64,000 nucleotides of DNA, from assembly GCF_041260155.1 (NCBI RefSeq), contig NC_091944.1:11969272-12033271 (forward strand), written 5' to 3'. Under the pieces are notes generated by a model. The model worked only from the letters and a program-made list of their open reading frames with translations. It had not been told where the DNA came from and made no database searches. Shown one piece after another: positions 48,286-60,775 of the stretch (its first letter is position 1; the number at the start of each line of letters is the position of its first letter). Source of the stretch: Ptychodera flava. Lineage: Eukaryota; Hemichordata; Enteropneusta; Ptychoderidae. A program made the position numbers and the translations under genes.

Positions 48286-50194
48286 GGGACTGGACATAAA
48301 TTACAGGGGGGTCGCCATTTTTAGCGCAAGCATTTTTGAAGGGTCATAAAATTTTGTGCAAGCCTATGGGGGACGGTCACCTTTTTCATGCATCAAAGCT
48401 GAAATTGCATTTGCACGTATTGAAGAATATGGGATACAGGAAAAAGAAAATATACCTCCTGGCATTTTCATTTTCTGCCATTTCCATTTTTGGCGTGCCC
48501 TTCAGGCGCAAGTTCAAGGGTATAATAAACAATGTATTGATGATCCAAGCAGCCACATTGATTTAGATTATCATAATTTCTTATCCAACTCCTCTATTGT
48601 GCATAACTGTCCCCTATAATGACTCTTTCATTAACGATTTGGGAGATCACTTATTTGATATCATTCTCCCATTGACAATACATTGGGTATAGGTCGGTGT
48701 CAAACGTTCATGTCGCTGTATGTACATTTTCATTTTGTGAGGACCTTGAAAGAATACAACTATTCAGAATAGTGCATAGTGTCATCAATAACAACTGGAA
48801 GCTTCAGGTCGAACAACTTTTGAATAACAATTTAGGATCAGATAACCTATTGAGTTATTTGTAGTTTCCTCGTAGCCTATATAATGTATAGTGAATCAAC
48901 ATTTCGGTGAAATTCCAAAATCAAATTTCTTGCACAACCATTGACTTGAAACCACTCTAGTCTAATCATGAACATTAAAACTAATAATTGGGTGTACATA
49001 AATTCACAGATTCACCTAGTTTTGTATGTATTGGAAAAAACATATTCATAGTTTCATCATAGACTGCCATGTACAATGAATCGACATTTCAGAGAAATTC
49101 CAAAATATAATTTCTTGCACAACCATTGACTTGAAACTACTCTAGTCTGATCATCAACAGTAATACCAATAATCGAGTATACATAAATGCACAGATTTTC
49201 CTATTTTTGTATTGGAAAAATATTATTCATAGGTTTTCATCATAGACTGCCATGTATAATGAATCAACATTTCGGTGAAATTCCAAAATCAGATTTCTTG
49301 CACACACATGGACTTGTAACCACTCTAGTCTAATCAAGAACATAAATATCAATAATCAAGCATACATAAATACACAGATTTGCCAAGTTTTGTATTTAAA
49401 AAAAATATTCATAGTTTCGTCTTAGACTACAATGTATAATGGATCAATATTTTATGCGAAATTCCAAAAACAAAGTTCTTGTACACAATTGCATGTGTTA
49501 CCACCCTCTTCTAATCAAGTACAATTATGCCAATTATTCAGGGTCCATATATGCACAAATAGTGCATATTTTTAATTGTGAAAACAAATTTTACAGTTTT
49601 GTTGTAGACTCCCATCTATAGTGGATCAACATTTTGAGCGAAATTCAAAAATCAAATATCTTGTTCACATGTGCACTTGTGAACAACCCATGCTAATCAA
49701 GTGTATTTATATCAGTTATTAAACATCTATAGATGAACAGATATGCTAGTTTTATATTGGAAAATACACGTTCATAGTTTTCTTATAGTCAACTACCATG
49801 TATAGTGAATCAACATTATCGATGAAATCTGAAAATTACATTTGTTGTACACGCATGCACTTTTTACCTGCCACTTCAAGCAAAGCACATTTACATGAAT
49901 TATCACACACATATGACTTGATATTTTTTGGACAAAACGTTATATCGGCCACATTTTGCCTTCCTTTTGGGAGGGGAACTTCAAGAGTATAGCAAGTCAG
50001 AGGGCGGACTTGAACACATTGCCGGTTTGTTTCGGAGTATTAAGTAGCAGGGGAGGGTGACTTTTTTTCATGCACGGATAAGGGGGAGGGTCACTAATTT
50101 TTGTGCATGAACTTTTGACGGGTCACTATTTTTGATGCAACGGTGTTTCGAAAAACACCGGCACACCCAACCCCTTTAATTTATGTCCAGTCCC
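48286..50194. mobile_element. Harbinger-like non-autonomous element with six 182-bp internal repeats
   Basis: Termini GGGACTGGACATAAATTA and its inverse TAATTTATGTCCAGTCCC; TTA at both flanks (48,283-48,285 and 50,195-50,197). The interior carries about six copies of a unit of about 182 bp, recognised by GAATCAACATTTCGGTGAAA-like sequence at about 48,893, 49,079, 49,260, 49,440, 49,622 and 49,806. No transposase. The short frames at 48,336-48,619 show no known domain. Confidence 0.8.
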
Positions 50195-50427
50195 TTAGAA
50201 CTCAGATTGATCGTGACAGTGCCATGGTAATGCTGTCTGCACAGCTGTACATTATGTCGCCATTTTAAGTCGTCCCTTTCCATTGCAGCTATGTTTGATA
50301 TCTAGTTATTGACACTAAAGTTGGAGGGGGTGGTTGCTTTGAAAGATCTAGCAAATGTACATGAACAATGTTGATCTGACAAAAGACTGACAATTCTGTG
50401 ACGATTCATCTGTTGGCACGCCATCTT

Positions 50428-51055
50428 ATGGAAAACCATGACTGACTTAAGTGGTCTGATATCATGTTGTGCTGGGCATTTGATATATTGTGATGGGCAT
50501 TCGATATATGATGCTGGGCATTCGATATGTTGTGCTGGGAATTCAATATGCTGTTCTGGGCATTTAATACGCTGTGCTGGGCATTCAATATATTGTGCTG
50601 GGCATTAAATATATTTTCCTAGGCATTCAATATGTTGTCCTGGGTATTCAATATATTGTCCTGGGCATTCAATGTATTGTCCTTGGCTTTCAATATATTG
50701 TCCTAGGCATTTAATATGTTTTCCTGGGCATTCAATTTATTCTGGCATTGTTATATGGCATTTGATTCGTCTGGATATTTGATATGTTGTGCTGGGCATT
50801 CAATATATTGTCATGGGCATTCCATATGTTGCGCTGGGCATTCAATATATTGTCCTGGGCATTCAATATATTGTCCTGGGCATTCAATATATTGTCCTGG
50901 GCATGGCATTCAATATGTTTTCCCTGGCATTCAATTTATTCTGCTAGGCATTTGACATGTTGCTGAGTATTAAATATGTTGTCCTAGGCATTTTATATGT
51001 TGCACTGGGTATTTGATATGTTGTCCTAGGCATTAAATATGTTGTTCTAGGCGTA
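50428..51055. repeat. 20-21-bp minisatellite, unit TGGGCATTCAATATATTGTC
   Basis: About 30 copies with drift (GTGCTGGGCATTTGATAT at the left, GTCCTGGGCATTCAATAT in the middle). It begins after GACTGACTTAAGTGGTC. An inverted copy with the same flank lies at about 53,935-54,175. The Trp-Ala-Phe-Asn repeat frame across it is an artefact. Confidence 0.9.
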
Positions 51056-51230
51056 ATCTTTTTCGCCTTGTGAAAGGACCATGTCTTTTATTGATTCAGC
51101 GTGATTCGCGACTTTGGAGGAATTCTCTGAGGGAAAGTAACTTAAACGGTGAGGCACTTACTCAAATTAGGGGAAAGAATGTACTCCAAGGCTTAATAGC
51201 CTGCCAAACTTCAAAACCCAGGCCTAGTTA

Positions 51231-52807
51231 GGGAGCGTTCAGTTATTATGGCCGGGGGTAGGCCGGCAAATTCTTCCTGCGCATCAGTCAAAATAAGTGA
51301 ACCCCCCTACCCATTGTACCAAAAAATTGATGACCCCCCCTTTCAACATGACAAAAATTCCAGAAATTACTGGTGGATCGCAATATTTTTGCGCAAGCGT
51401 GTGTGTACAAAATTTTGATATTTGGATTTAATTAAAAATCAGCTGTTGATAATGTTGATTCACCATACATGGTATACATATATTTTCTCATACATGTATG
51501 AGAAATATATGTAATACTTTTTCAATGCAAAACTATATCTGTGCATTTATAGATATTTGATAATTTACATAAATGTACTTAAATGAAATAGGTTGTTACA
51601 ACTGGCATGTGGACAAAAAGTTTGACCTTAGAATTTCACCAACAATGTTCATCCACTTTACATGGGAGTCAATGATAAAATTGTGAATAATTTTTTTTCC
51701 AATGAAAAACTTGGTATACTTGTGCATATACAGATGTTCAATAATTAACATAATTTTACTTGATTAGAATATGATGGTTAAAGGTGCATATTATGTGTAC
51801 AAGAAATCTGATTATGGAACTTCACTGAAATTGTTCATCCAATATACATGGGAGTCAATGAGGAAAGTATGAATATTTTTTTTTACAATACAAAAATAGG
51901 TAAACCCATGTATTTATGTACTCTCGATTATTGATATCAATGTACTTGATTAGATTAGGGTGGTAACAAATGGATGTGTTCGCCAGAAATTGGATTTTTG
52001 AATTATACCAAAATGTAGATTCACTGTACATGGGAGTCTATGAGGAAAATGAATAATTTTTTTCCAATACAAAAATCTGTGTATTTATAGACATTTGATA
52101 ATTCATTTTAAAGTACTTGGTTAGCCTAGGATGGTTAAAGGTTGATATGTGTGCAAGAAAATGGATTTTGGAATTTCACCGTAATGTTGATTCACTATTG
52201 GAGTCTATGAGAAAACTAAGTATAATTTTTTACAATGCTAAACTAAATTAATTTGTGCTTTTATAGGTGTTAGATAATTGATACAAATGTACTTGATTCA
52301 AATAGGGCATTTAAAAGTTAAGATGTGGACAACAATTATGATATTGGAATTTCACCTAAAAGTATTATTTAACTTTTCACGGTACTAGTAGTCTCAGTAC
52401 AGGTAACTGTTAAATAATTTCCCTGACAAAACTTGCTATATCTCTAATATGTAAGTAATAGGAATTGTTCATCTCCCTCAGTGCAGTTAGCTTGATTTAC
52501 AATAAGACAAGCCTCAGAGTTGTCAAGTCAAGATGTTCGTGTGACAGATAATTATACATTTGTTCAGATTTACAGGTGAATAACTTCAGAGAATGAAATC
52601 AAGCAACGAATCATTTTTATCTCCCAGAATATTTCTGAACACTGAAACTGTGTTTTTTTTTGACGGGACGGATACTTATGAAAATCAAGTGACCCCCCTC
52701 TGAGCTGTTTGAAAAATACGTGCCCCCCCCCTTGCAGTTTTCAAATTTGAGGTGACCCCCCCTGGATTTTGCCGGCCCATCCCCGGCCATAATAACTGAA
52801 CGCTCCC
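51231..52807. mobile_element. Harbinger-like non-autonomous element with inverted 182-bp satellite
   Basis: Left end GGGAGCGTTCAGTTATTATG and right end its inverse; the match extends through GGCCGGGG and GCCGGCAAA-like sequence. TTA at both flanks (51,228-51,230 and 52,808-52,810). Four to five copies of the 180-bp unit, recognised by ACATGGGAGTCAATGA at about 51,660 and 51,845 and the variant ACATGGGAGTCTATGA at about 52,028, run in the opposite orientation to those at 48.9-49.8 kb. No transposase seen. Confidence 0.8.
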
Positions 52808-52810
52808 TTA

Positions 52811-53930
52811 CGCATAGCCTAGCCCAAGCCAATATATTATCTGATTTAAATCTGATGTTGACATGGGTAGTAATTATTACGGTCTTTTTCATCTTCAGTC
52901 ACACCCTCAATGAGGGATGTACTGCAGTTTAATATGATTGAGCCGGGCCTAGCCCAGACAACAAACACCGGGGCTTCTCGAAGCGCCGAGCCACGTACCT
53001 GAAAACAACTTGAACAGCAAAGCCAAACCAAAGGCTACACTGTTTGTCTGGTAGACTTACAATGACTGTGGCGAGCAGATTTGACGTTTAAGTAGAGCTG
53101 GGGATTGATAAGATTGTAGTATATATTACCTACTCTATTAATAAATGTAAACCACTTGTTCCAAATATTGCTTCACTAGCGGCAGGTTCTCAAAGACAAA
53201 AATAATAAACAGTACACAAGCTCTTTTCACACTTAACAACCACTTTCTTATTTAATTATCCACAGGCTTGTCTCATCAGTGACAGCTTATTACTGTTGTG
53301 TATGAAATCTCAGAACGCACTGGAAATTACAAATCCTCAGACTAATACAGCCTTTACGTGACTTTATTTGTCCCTATACTATGGCTAATCGACCACGTTC
53401 ATTCAACATTTATCCGATGCACAGTCAGTCGCCTGTCATTAGTGAAATGAGAAAGCCCTCCTGAACTTGCGCCCATCAAGTCATGTTTTCTTGCTGTTTT
53501 TTCACCATATTTTGACTCTAGCAATACTTGTTTTCACACTTTATACCCAGCTTGCTGTGTTGTGCGGCAGTGTGTAAAACAGTAGAGCAGTGAGGTGAAG
53601 CTGCACAGGCAAGTGGATATTGGATTGTGTTGCGTCATTTTTTTCCAGGGGGGACGCTGCGTGAGAGCGGAATCGGTTTGGTATTTAATTGCTTAGGAAC
53701 CGCTCAGTTTCTAAAGGGAGGGGCAAGTTTGCGTTATTAGTTTTCAAAAGTAGATAGACCCCGACCTTTCAGGACCAAAACTTGTGACCCTTTTTTGTCA
53801 AGCGAAAAGATATGATGACATTGCCCACGCCCAAAAAAGTTGAATAAGCAAGAATAGAATACTAGAAACACCTAAAAATAACACAAGCCCATACTATTGC
53901 ATCATGGGTATACAAGTAATCACCATTATA
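52811..53930. other. stretch without recognised gene
   Basis: No exon of the GTPase family and no other domain recognised. Around 53,640-53,830 there are words resembling interior ends of the Harbinger-like elements (GACCTTTCAGGACCAAAACT, GTGACCC), but no termini were found. Confidence 0.4.
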
Positions 53931-53934
53931 CAAC

Positions 53935-54175
53935 CAACACATCAAATGCACAGGAAAACGTATAAAATGCCAAGGACAATATATTGAATTCCCAGGACGA
54001 CATATCAAATGCCCAGCACAACATATTGAATGTCCAGCACAATGCATTAAATGCGCAGGACAATATATTGAATACCCAGCACACCTTATCAAATGCCCAG
54101 CATAATATATTGAATGCCCAGGGCAACATATCAAATCCATAGCACAGCATGATATTCGACCACTTAAGTCAGTCA
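53935..54175. repeat. inverted copy of the 20-bp minisatellite
   Basis: About eleven units reading AATATATTGAATGCCCAG and variants, the inverse of the array at 50.4-51.05 kb. It ends in GACCACTTAAGTCAGTCAT (about 54,158), the inverse of the sequence that starts the other array, so the two are related inverted duplicates about 3 kb apart. Confidence 0.9.
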
Positions 54176-54315
54176 TTGCTTGCCATACCATCCCCCTCTC
54201 AACATGACTATAGGTCCATCTACCAAAGGTAAATCTGGTCTCTTTAATTTCGCATGATCTGTACAGAGCCTACTTGGTTTAATAGTTAGAAAAGAGGAAA
54301 AAAGACTAAGTTTGT

Positions 54316-54316
<1 letters not shown>

Positions 54317-54359
<43 letters not shown>
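54317..54359. repeat. (TC)n microsatellite
   Basis: About 43 bp of CT dinucleotides. Confidence 0.95.
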
Positions 54360-54361
<2 letters not shown>

Positions 54362-56100
54362 AAAACATCAAAATTACAACAGTTTGACCTATGACACGTA
54401 AATTTAAGTACTTTAGTTAAATGCAGTTACTGTTTAAGTATCCTTATCATTCCATAGTATCATAGCCAGCTTGAATAGCATGACATTGTTTACTTTACAA
54501 CTAGTATGGTATAATATAGGTTCCCCAAAGTGGCATTTGATAAAAGAAAAGAATCACTATTGAGGCGGAAAAGTGTTTCCTAGTGTATAATTTACACGAC
54601 ATCGAATAAAATTAAAAATGATCAAGGTCGTCTGTAAATAATCATCCACTTTTGTGCGTTTGTTGATTGCCGCTGCACTCCAGAGAGCGATAAAATCCAG
54701 CACGTACCAGAGCTGTTTTTATCACAAATTGGTAAGACCGAGACAGGCACAGACCTTTGTCATCTATGTGAGGGGTTTTCAATGCCAATATGAAAATCAG
54801 CAGTTCAAAGGACAGTTGCACATAGAAGAAAAGAAATACGTTTCTACGAAACACAAATTATGTTTGCCTTCTGCTTTCATTTTATTATTCTTACAATAAT
54901 GTGGTGTTGATGAAGTATCACAGTCTTTGCAGCCAAAACTGAATGCAAAGGCGTTATTTTATTGTCTGCAGCTACTATGATATAGACTGTAATATAGTTG
55001 GAAAAAATTGCAAAGCTGAACAAAAATCTAGATTCCACGCCCACGCGACAATTAATTGCGCCTATGTAGTCATATGTTATGCTTGACTGTTTGACCAGAC
55101 CCATTGTAATAGAATCGTCAGTTTACAAAAAACGTCAATAAAACGAACATTCAGTTTGCATCCGATAATCTCTGTCGAGTTTCGTACATGCAATTTTGAC
55201 TAATCAATTATTCTAGAAGTTGGGATAAAGAAAGAAAACTGACCTTAAATAATGTTTAGAGGTATATTTATTTATTTAAGTCATCTACTGATGTATCCGT
55301 AAAGCACAATTTTATATGTTTTCCCGTATTTAATCAAATTTCGATCGTGATTATTCAGCAAATTTTACCAAGCGCACCAGACATAAATGAGAGAACTTTA
55401 GTTACACTTTTGTGACCCATAATGCATCTTGAAGTGCAAGTTCAAAGTATCTGGTACTTGCACTTTATTCTCTTTGCGTTTTAAAGCAACACTTCGGTGG
55501 CGTATTTGGTGCACAGATGAAAAGACTACTAGACGTATCGTTCATTTATATTGTAACCCTTGCTTTCACGAAAACTTCGAAGTTTAGAAAAAAGTATATA
55601 TCTCTGCCAATCAATCATTTTTCATAAGGTATTCCACAAACACCAAGTGCCGCGAACAGAAGTTCGAGACACTTGCTCTTGATTTTAATATCAACAAGGT
55701 ATTCTTTATGGAAAGCATTTATCGCAAAAAGGAAGTCACCTTTTAGATAATATTAGAAATAAATCTTAATTTTACTTAAATCAATGGTATCAAAACCAAA
55801 ACAAAACACTACTTTGCTTTGGGAAAGTTTGAGCAAAATTTTATGTCAATCTTTTTTCCGGTCGCAACCGTGGAACTCCTAAAATAACAGAGAATATCGC
55901 ATTTTAATGATGTCGGAAAATGTACATCTTTTAAAACTTCAGCTTTAAGATTTCTGCATTCAACGGCAGTAACACTCATTGCCCACAAAATCTTCAACTC
56001 TAAAGAAATATCTACACTGCCATGCCTGTACATCAATGCGGTAAAAATGATCAATCTGAATGAATTTTATATTGATTATAGGATTTTTGTTTTTTTGTTT
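54360..56100. other. 3' flank of gene C, unrelated to flanks of A and B
   Basis: No gene recognised. The sequence does not match the flanks of genes A and B except for the last few tens of bases before the stop exon, so a duplication boundary lies close to the 3' end of gene C. Confidence 0.5.
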
Positions 56101-56123
56101 GCTTGAATTTTAAAACATTGATT

Positions 56124-59100
56124 TCATTCGATGCTGACATGTCCATCTTGTCTGTAATTTTCTCCCGCAGACAACAATCCAAGGAGAACACGCTGGACGT
56201 AAACGTCTTCTTCTGAAGTACACCTTGTCTCAGCTACTTTTTGCTTGTGGTCGAAATTAGCAACTCGGAATATCCTTGCATCGTCAATTCCCATGGTGTG
56301 TGATATTGACTCCACTGCTTTGTCGACATCTTCTGCAGACATTTTATCAACATGCGTAATAATGGCAAACACAGGAATTCCACGCCCTATAAGAAGAAAA
56401 GTATGAGGAACATTAGTTTTTTACTCAGCTTTATGCAGTTCGTTTCTATCACATTATTTGCCAAGTCCACATATTAAGACTTATTGCACGTGACAAGTTA
56501 GCTATAAAAATTTTGAGTTGATCACAGCTGATCAAATATCAAAATCACAACATCATTAAGTTGTACAAGCACACTGATTCAGTGCAAATATTTACCTTTC
56601 CTTTGTGCAACCTCTATGACAGTGTTACCAAGTTTGTCCGGTTCTGCAGTACCCTTGTGTACATAAGCCACAGCATGAACTACTCCAGCACTGGACGTCA
56701 AGGTTTTTGCCCACGCCTTCGGTGAATACCACGCCCAGTAATCCAACCTTTCGTTTTCGGGATATTTGCCGTCAAATATATCAGCAATCACTTTAGATGA
56801 CCTGTCCTTTCCTCCCTCATTTTCACATTTTTTGAGTGCACTACCAGGAACATCGATACACGTGAAACTCTTTCCTTTGACATCAATTTTGTATGTAGTT
56901 AAGGCGGCTGTACCTGTCGCTGCTCCTTTCCACGTTGAAGCCAAAGGCGTGTGAAGACGAGACAATGCCTGAAGTAGACGAATTATATCAAATTAACTAA
57001 ATACGTTTTGTGCCATTGTTTCTTTCGGTATTTGCGCTGGTTACTCGTGCAGTTGTGAAGAAGTTACATAATGGTCGATAATGGAAGTGAAAAAAATAAA
57101 TTTATTTGGACGTTACAGGAAGGGGTAGCCACTTCTGATAACAAATTGACATTTATCAATAAAGAGTCTAAGGAATGCAGATGCCCTCATGCTACCCCCT
57201 GGACAACGTAGTTCATAACCCATGTATGCAGACAAAGGTACTTTTATTATAGTGTACAATTGATTGTCAATGAAGTCTGCAAGGTAGTGCAAAAGAGCAA
57301 AGATTCTTCTGTTTATTTTTTATATTCATAAAAGGCAGAAAATAAACAAGCAGCTTAAACTGTAAGATGCATGTGTGCTGATATTTCACATGTTTTATTT
57401 CAAATTTTGTTGATGTAGCCATGCAATATTCCTGAGAAATGGATTTCATCTCCCATGGCCGTAAAATACGAACTCCAATTATTTCGAATTTCGACATTTG
57501 ATTTACTTGACTTTTTATGGAAATAGTGAACTAAATTACTTTCCCAGTTATACACAAAAGGAGTACAGCGTAATAATCCTGGTAACTTTTGGCAACGGGA
57601 TTGTACAACACCAATCTTACCGACATATTCTGTTGACGCCACTATTTAAAGTCTGTGCATTGACTGGGCATCAAGATCATGGCATGTAAAATGACTTGTT
57701 AAGGGATAGAGCACCATGCACACCGCCCACGTTATCCAAACTGTCATAATAAGTACACTCCCATGGATTTGATTGAACTGGCAATCATTCCTATCGCAAG
57801 TTGGGTACCCTGCCCACTGTACTACTAAAGGGTGCGTTCTTCAAAAGAACTGGTGACGTAAAAATAAAAATCAATACTGATAATGAATGCAGTTTGGCTT
57901 ACTTTTATAATGGTATTGATTGTCGATGATTTACCGTGTCCAGGCGCTCCGATGAAAGCAATGTTCACATCGTCACACTTTTCTTTGATATCATCTGAAA
58001 ATAAAAGCGATAACCGAAATTGAGAAATGACAGAATACCTTCGGTGGTAACAATTTCAAACGAAATTTGCAAGTTCACGCTAAATATACACGACATCGAA
58101 TATTTAACTTAAAGATTAAGTCAACAACATCATTTGACATCGAAATTAGAAGATTAATAAGAAGACACATGAACGAATAGCATTTGATCAGGAGACCAAC
58201 ATTTAGAATTTGACAATGTTGTGAAATAATCAAAATTCCAATGAAAACGACGTGTTCACCTACCAAGTGTTATGATTCTCATTTGTTTTGTTTGTACTGA
58301 AAACTCGAATCTTCTCGGGTCGATATCGATGACCTTGTCAGAGGTGTTCAAAACCCGACACACGTCCCCTGGTTTGGAAGCGATTGTCATCAGTATGATT
58401 TCGTTGCCTTTCTTCTCCACTTCCTTGACGTCATCATCGGTAAGATTGAAGTCAGCAATTCTCTCCTTTATTTTCCCAGGCAAATCAGAGATCTTATCTT
58501 CTTCAGAACACTGGAATCGAATTGGGTGCACCGTCGTCCTGTGTTTTATGAATACTTCGATTCCTGTTGTATAAATCCAATGTAATGAATATAAACAAAT
58601 ATAATTGGAACTTGATTCCAAAACACTCACAGAATTGTTGCATAAAAAAGAGACAAAGAGTAAAAATAACTGAGCCTCATATCTATCTTTCAAGACCTAA
58701 TGTAATTTGAAATGACTTTTGCACAATGCATATTGCCGGGATACAACACGCGCACAATCAATCAGACCATATGATCAGACACACCCGAAATTATGTAGAA
58801 CTTGGGAGCAGGTCCTCTTACCCTTGACAAAGAAACCTTATGTTTGTCATGCAAGTTGATGTTATTTACGATAGGCGTATTGAAAAGTGTCCTGTATTAC
58901 AATTAACTGTACAGTGTTTTAAATTTTTAAAGGAGCGGTTAGCTACAGCCTACGTTGCTATTCACTGTACAGACTTGCCCGAGTCTGTTGCCTTTTGTCT
59001 GGTTTATGCGGTGATCACTTATAAGCCAAGCGACTGGTGCACCTCACGAACGCCCTCAACTAGTGTTACGAGCTTTTGTGGTAGTCTGTTGACATAATCG

Positions 59101-60628
59101 TACCAGGGTACAACGTATCTATGACAACCTAGTTGCAAAACCGCGCTTATCTAACAAAAAGCATTTACTAGTAGCCAAAGCAGTCTTTTTACCAAACTGC
59201 TGCAGCTTGATGAAATGCAGCACTGCATTGCATTGCATTTGTGGATATTTTCCCCGTAGCTTTCTCTCCAATGATACAATTATAATGTTAACGCTCTTGT
59301 TATAAGTGTGACATCAAAAAGTAACTATGGTGAAGAACTATAACTTCAGACGCGATCGATTTATCACAAGAAACGTTCTTTATTCGCAGCTGGTAGTGCT
59401 CAAAATTCGTTAAGTTGTCTATGCTCTGAGACTAGAAAGGGTGTGCAGAATACCAGTAAATTAGACCTTGCATGGACACAACACTCACAGTACACAACTC
59501 AGTGGTGAGTAGGTTTTCATCATAAACTCTCAGGTGGCTTCATGACCCCTGGGTATAGAGTATTTTAGCCCCGTCTCAGCCCCACTCGATCAAGTTTATA
59601 ATTTATCTAATGTGGCAAACAAGAGTACACAGTAGCCACTTTGAACTTCCTCAGAACGTAGACCACGAATTATGCAAGACGTGGACCCTTATGCCTTCCC
59701 CTCCGTCCTGCTGAGAAAAACAATAGAAACACTTTCAATGCACGAAAACATATGATGGTAAAAATCAAAACTATCTTAAACATATTTCATTAAATTTACT
59801 GTGTACATACCTGCATCCGGATCTGTCGGCGTGTTTAGTAATTTTTTGGATGATTTGATTTTGAAGGCAACATCTGAGCCTTCCAAGCTACGGACAGTCG
59901 TATTCGGATTTAACTCTGTTTCTTTTCCTTCAACTCTCTGCATTAATACCACTTCACTTCCAGCTTGTTGTGCCCTTTCAGTGACCTCTTCGGCAAGCCT
60001 GAAGGCTGATATGTTGTCTTGTATGTATCCTGCTAAGTCGGAAACCACATTTCTCTCTCTGTACGGTATTCTGATTGGATTTACCGATTTGATATACCTG
60101 ACAGGAATACCAAATGCTGTAAAAGAAAAGCACACAGTGAGGCGACTTGTTGTTCCATATAAGGCCCACGACCAGGCATCGTACAAAGATTCATTACACT
60201 GTTTGTTTACCCAATTCATATCACGGACACTTTGTACTAATGCTGTGGAAAATGATCCTACATAAATCTTATAACAATCGTGTTCTGTATGATTTCCCAA
60301 GTGATATTACCTTTCATGAAAATCAGTTTATTATTGAGTTTGTGAACTTACTGAGTTCTTGCTCCTCGTTAAATTCAACCGTGTAATTCTTCTGTATGAC
60401 AGATATGGGCTCAAAGAACTCTAGTTTCCGAGATTCTCCTTTATCATCTCTTAAGAAGAGGCGGATCTTGTTTATCCTGATGTCGTCACTCTTTAGGTCA
60501 AATAGTTCAGCGTTGTCTTTTACGGCTTGTGCCAGCTCATGGACGGTGTCACTCTCCAGACACTGCAATGGCAGGAGATTTCCCTCGACTCGAGCATGAC
60601 GAACATATATTTTCTTTTTTCCGCTCAT
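56124..60628 (-). CDS. GTPase gene C: three ubiquitin-like modules plus IFI44-like GTPase (six exons)
   Basis: Exons, read minus: 60,628-60,352; 60,116-59,811; 58,563-58,264; 57,994-57,903; 56,968-56,596; 56,386-56,124. Phases 1,1,1,0,1, giving 536 residues. The first module starts MSGKKKIYVRHAR. The second is longer than in A and B because about nine to eleven extra codons (SSKKLLNTPTDPD) precede its donor. The GTPase has G1 GAPGHGKSST, G3 DVPGS and G4 THVD; exon 5 is one codon shorter than in A and B. All exons are open and all borders GT/AG. Intron 2 is about twice as long as in A and B. Same IFI44-like assignment and same inferred cytosolic, possibly immune role. Confidence 0.9.
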
Positions 60629-60775
60629 AGTTGCAATGTCTGTGTTTCACCGTTATTGCACTAAATGGTACAGGAAGCCTAAGTCGTCTAACAAGAGACT
60701 GAAAACAGTCCGAACAATTTTAACGAAAGCTAGCAAATAAATGGCTTGGTTAATACACTACGCATGCGCACAAAA
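60629..60775 (-). promoter_or_regulatory. conserved 5' region of gene C with NRF1-like palindrome
   Basis: GGTGAAACACAGACATTGCA directly precedes the ATG. TTGGTTAATACACTACGCAT leads into TACGCATGCGCA (60,759-60,770), 131 bp upstream of the ATG, the best match of the three genes to an NRF1 site. Confidence 0.4.

Noticed and set aside
50716-50966. Frames with repeated Trp-Ala-Phe-Asn or His-Ser-Ile-Tyr-Cys (also 53,862-54,191)
   Set aside because: They come from the 20-bp minisatellite; the same words appear in several frames and on the inverted copy.
54360-56100. Further GTPase-family exons left of gene C
   Set aside because: No G1, G3, G4 or module pattern was found on either strand.
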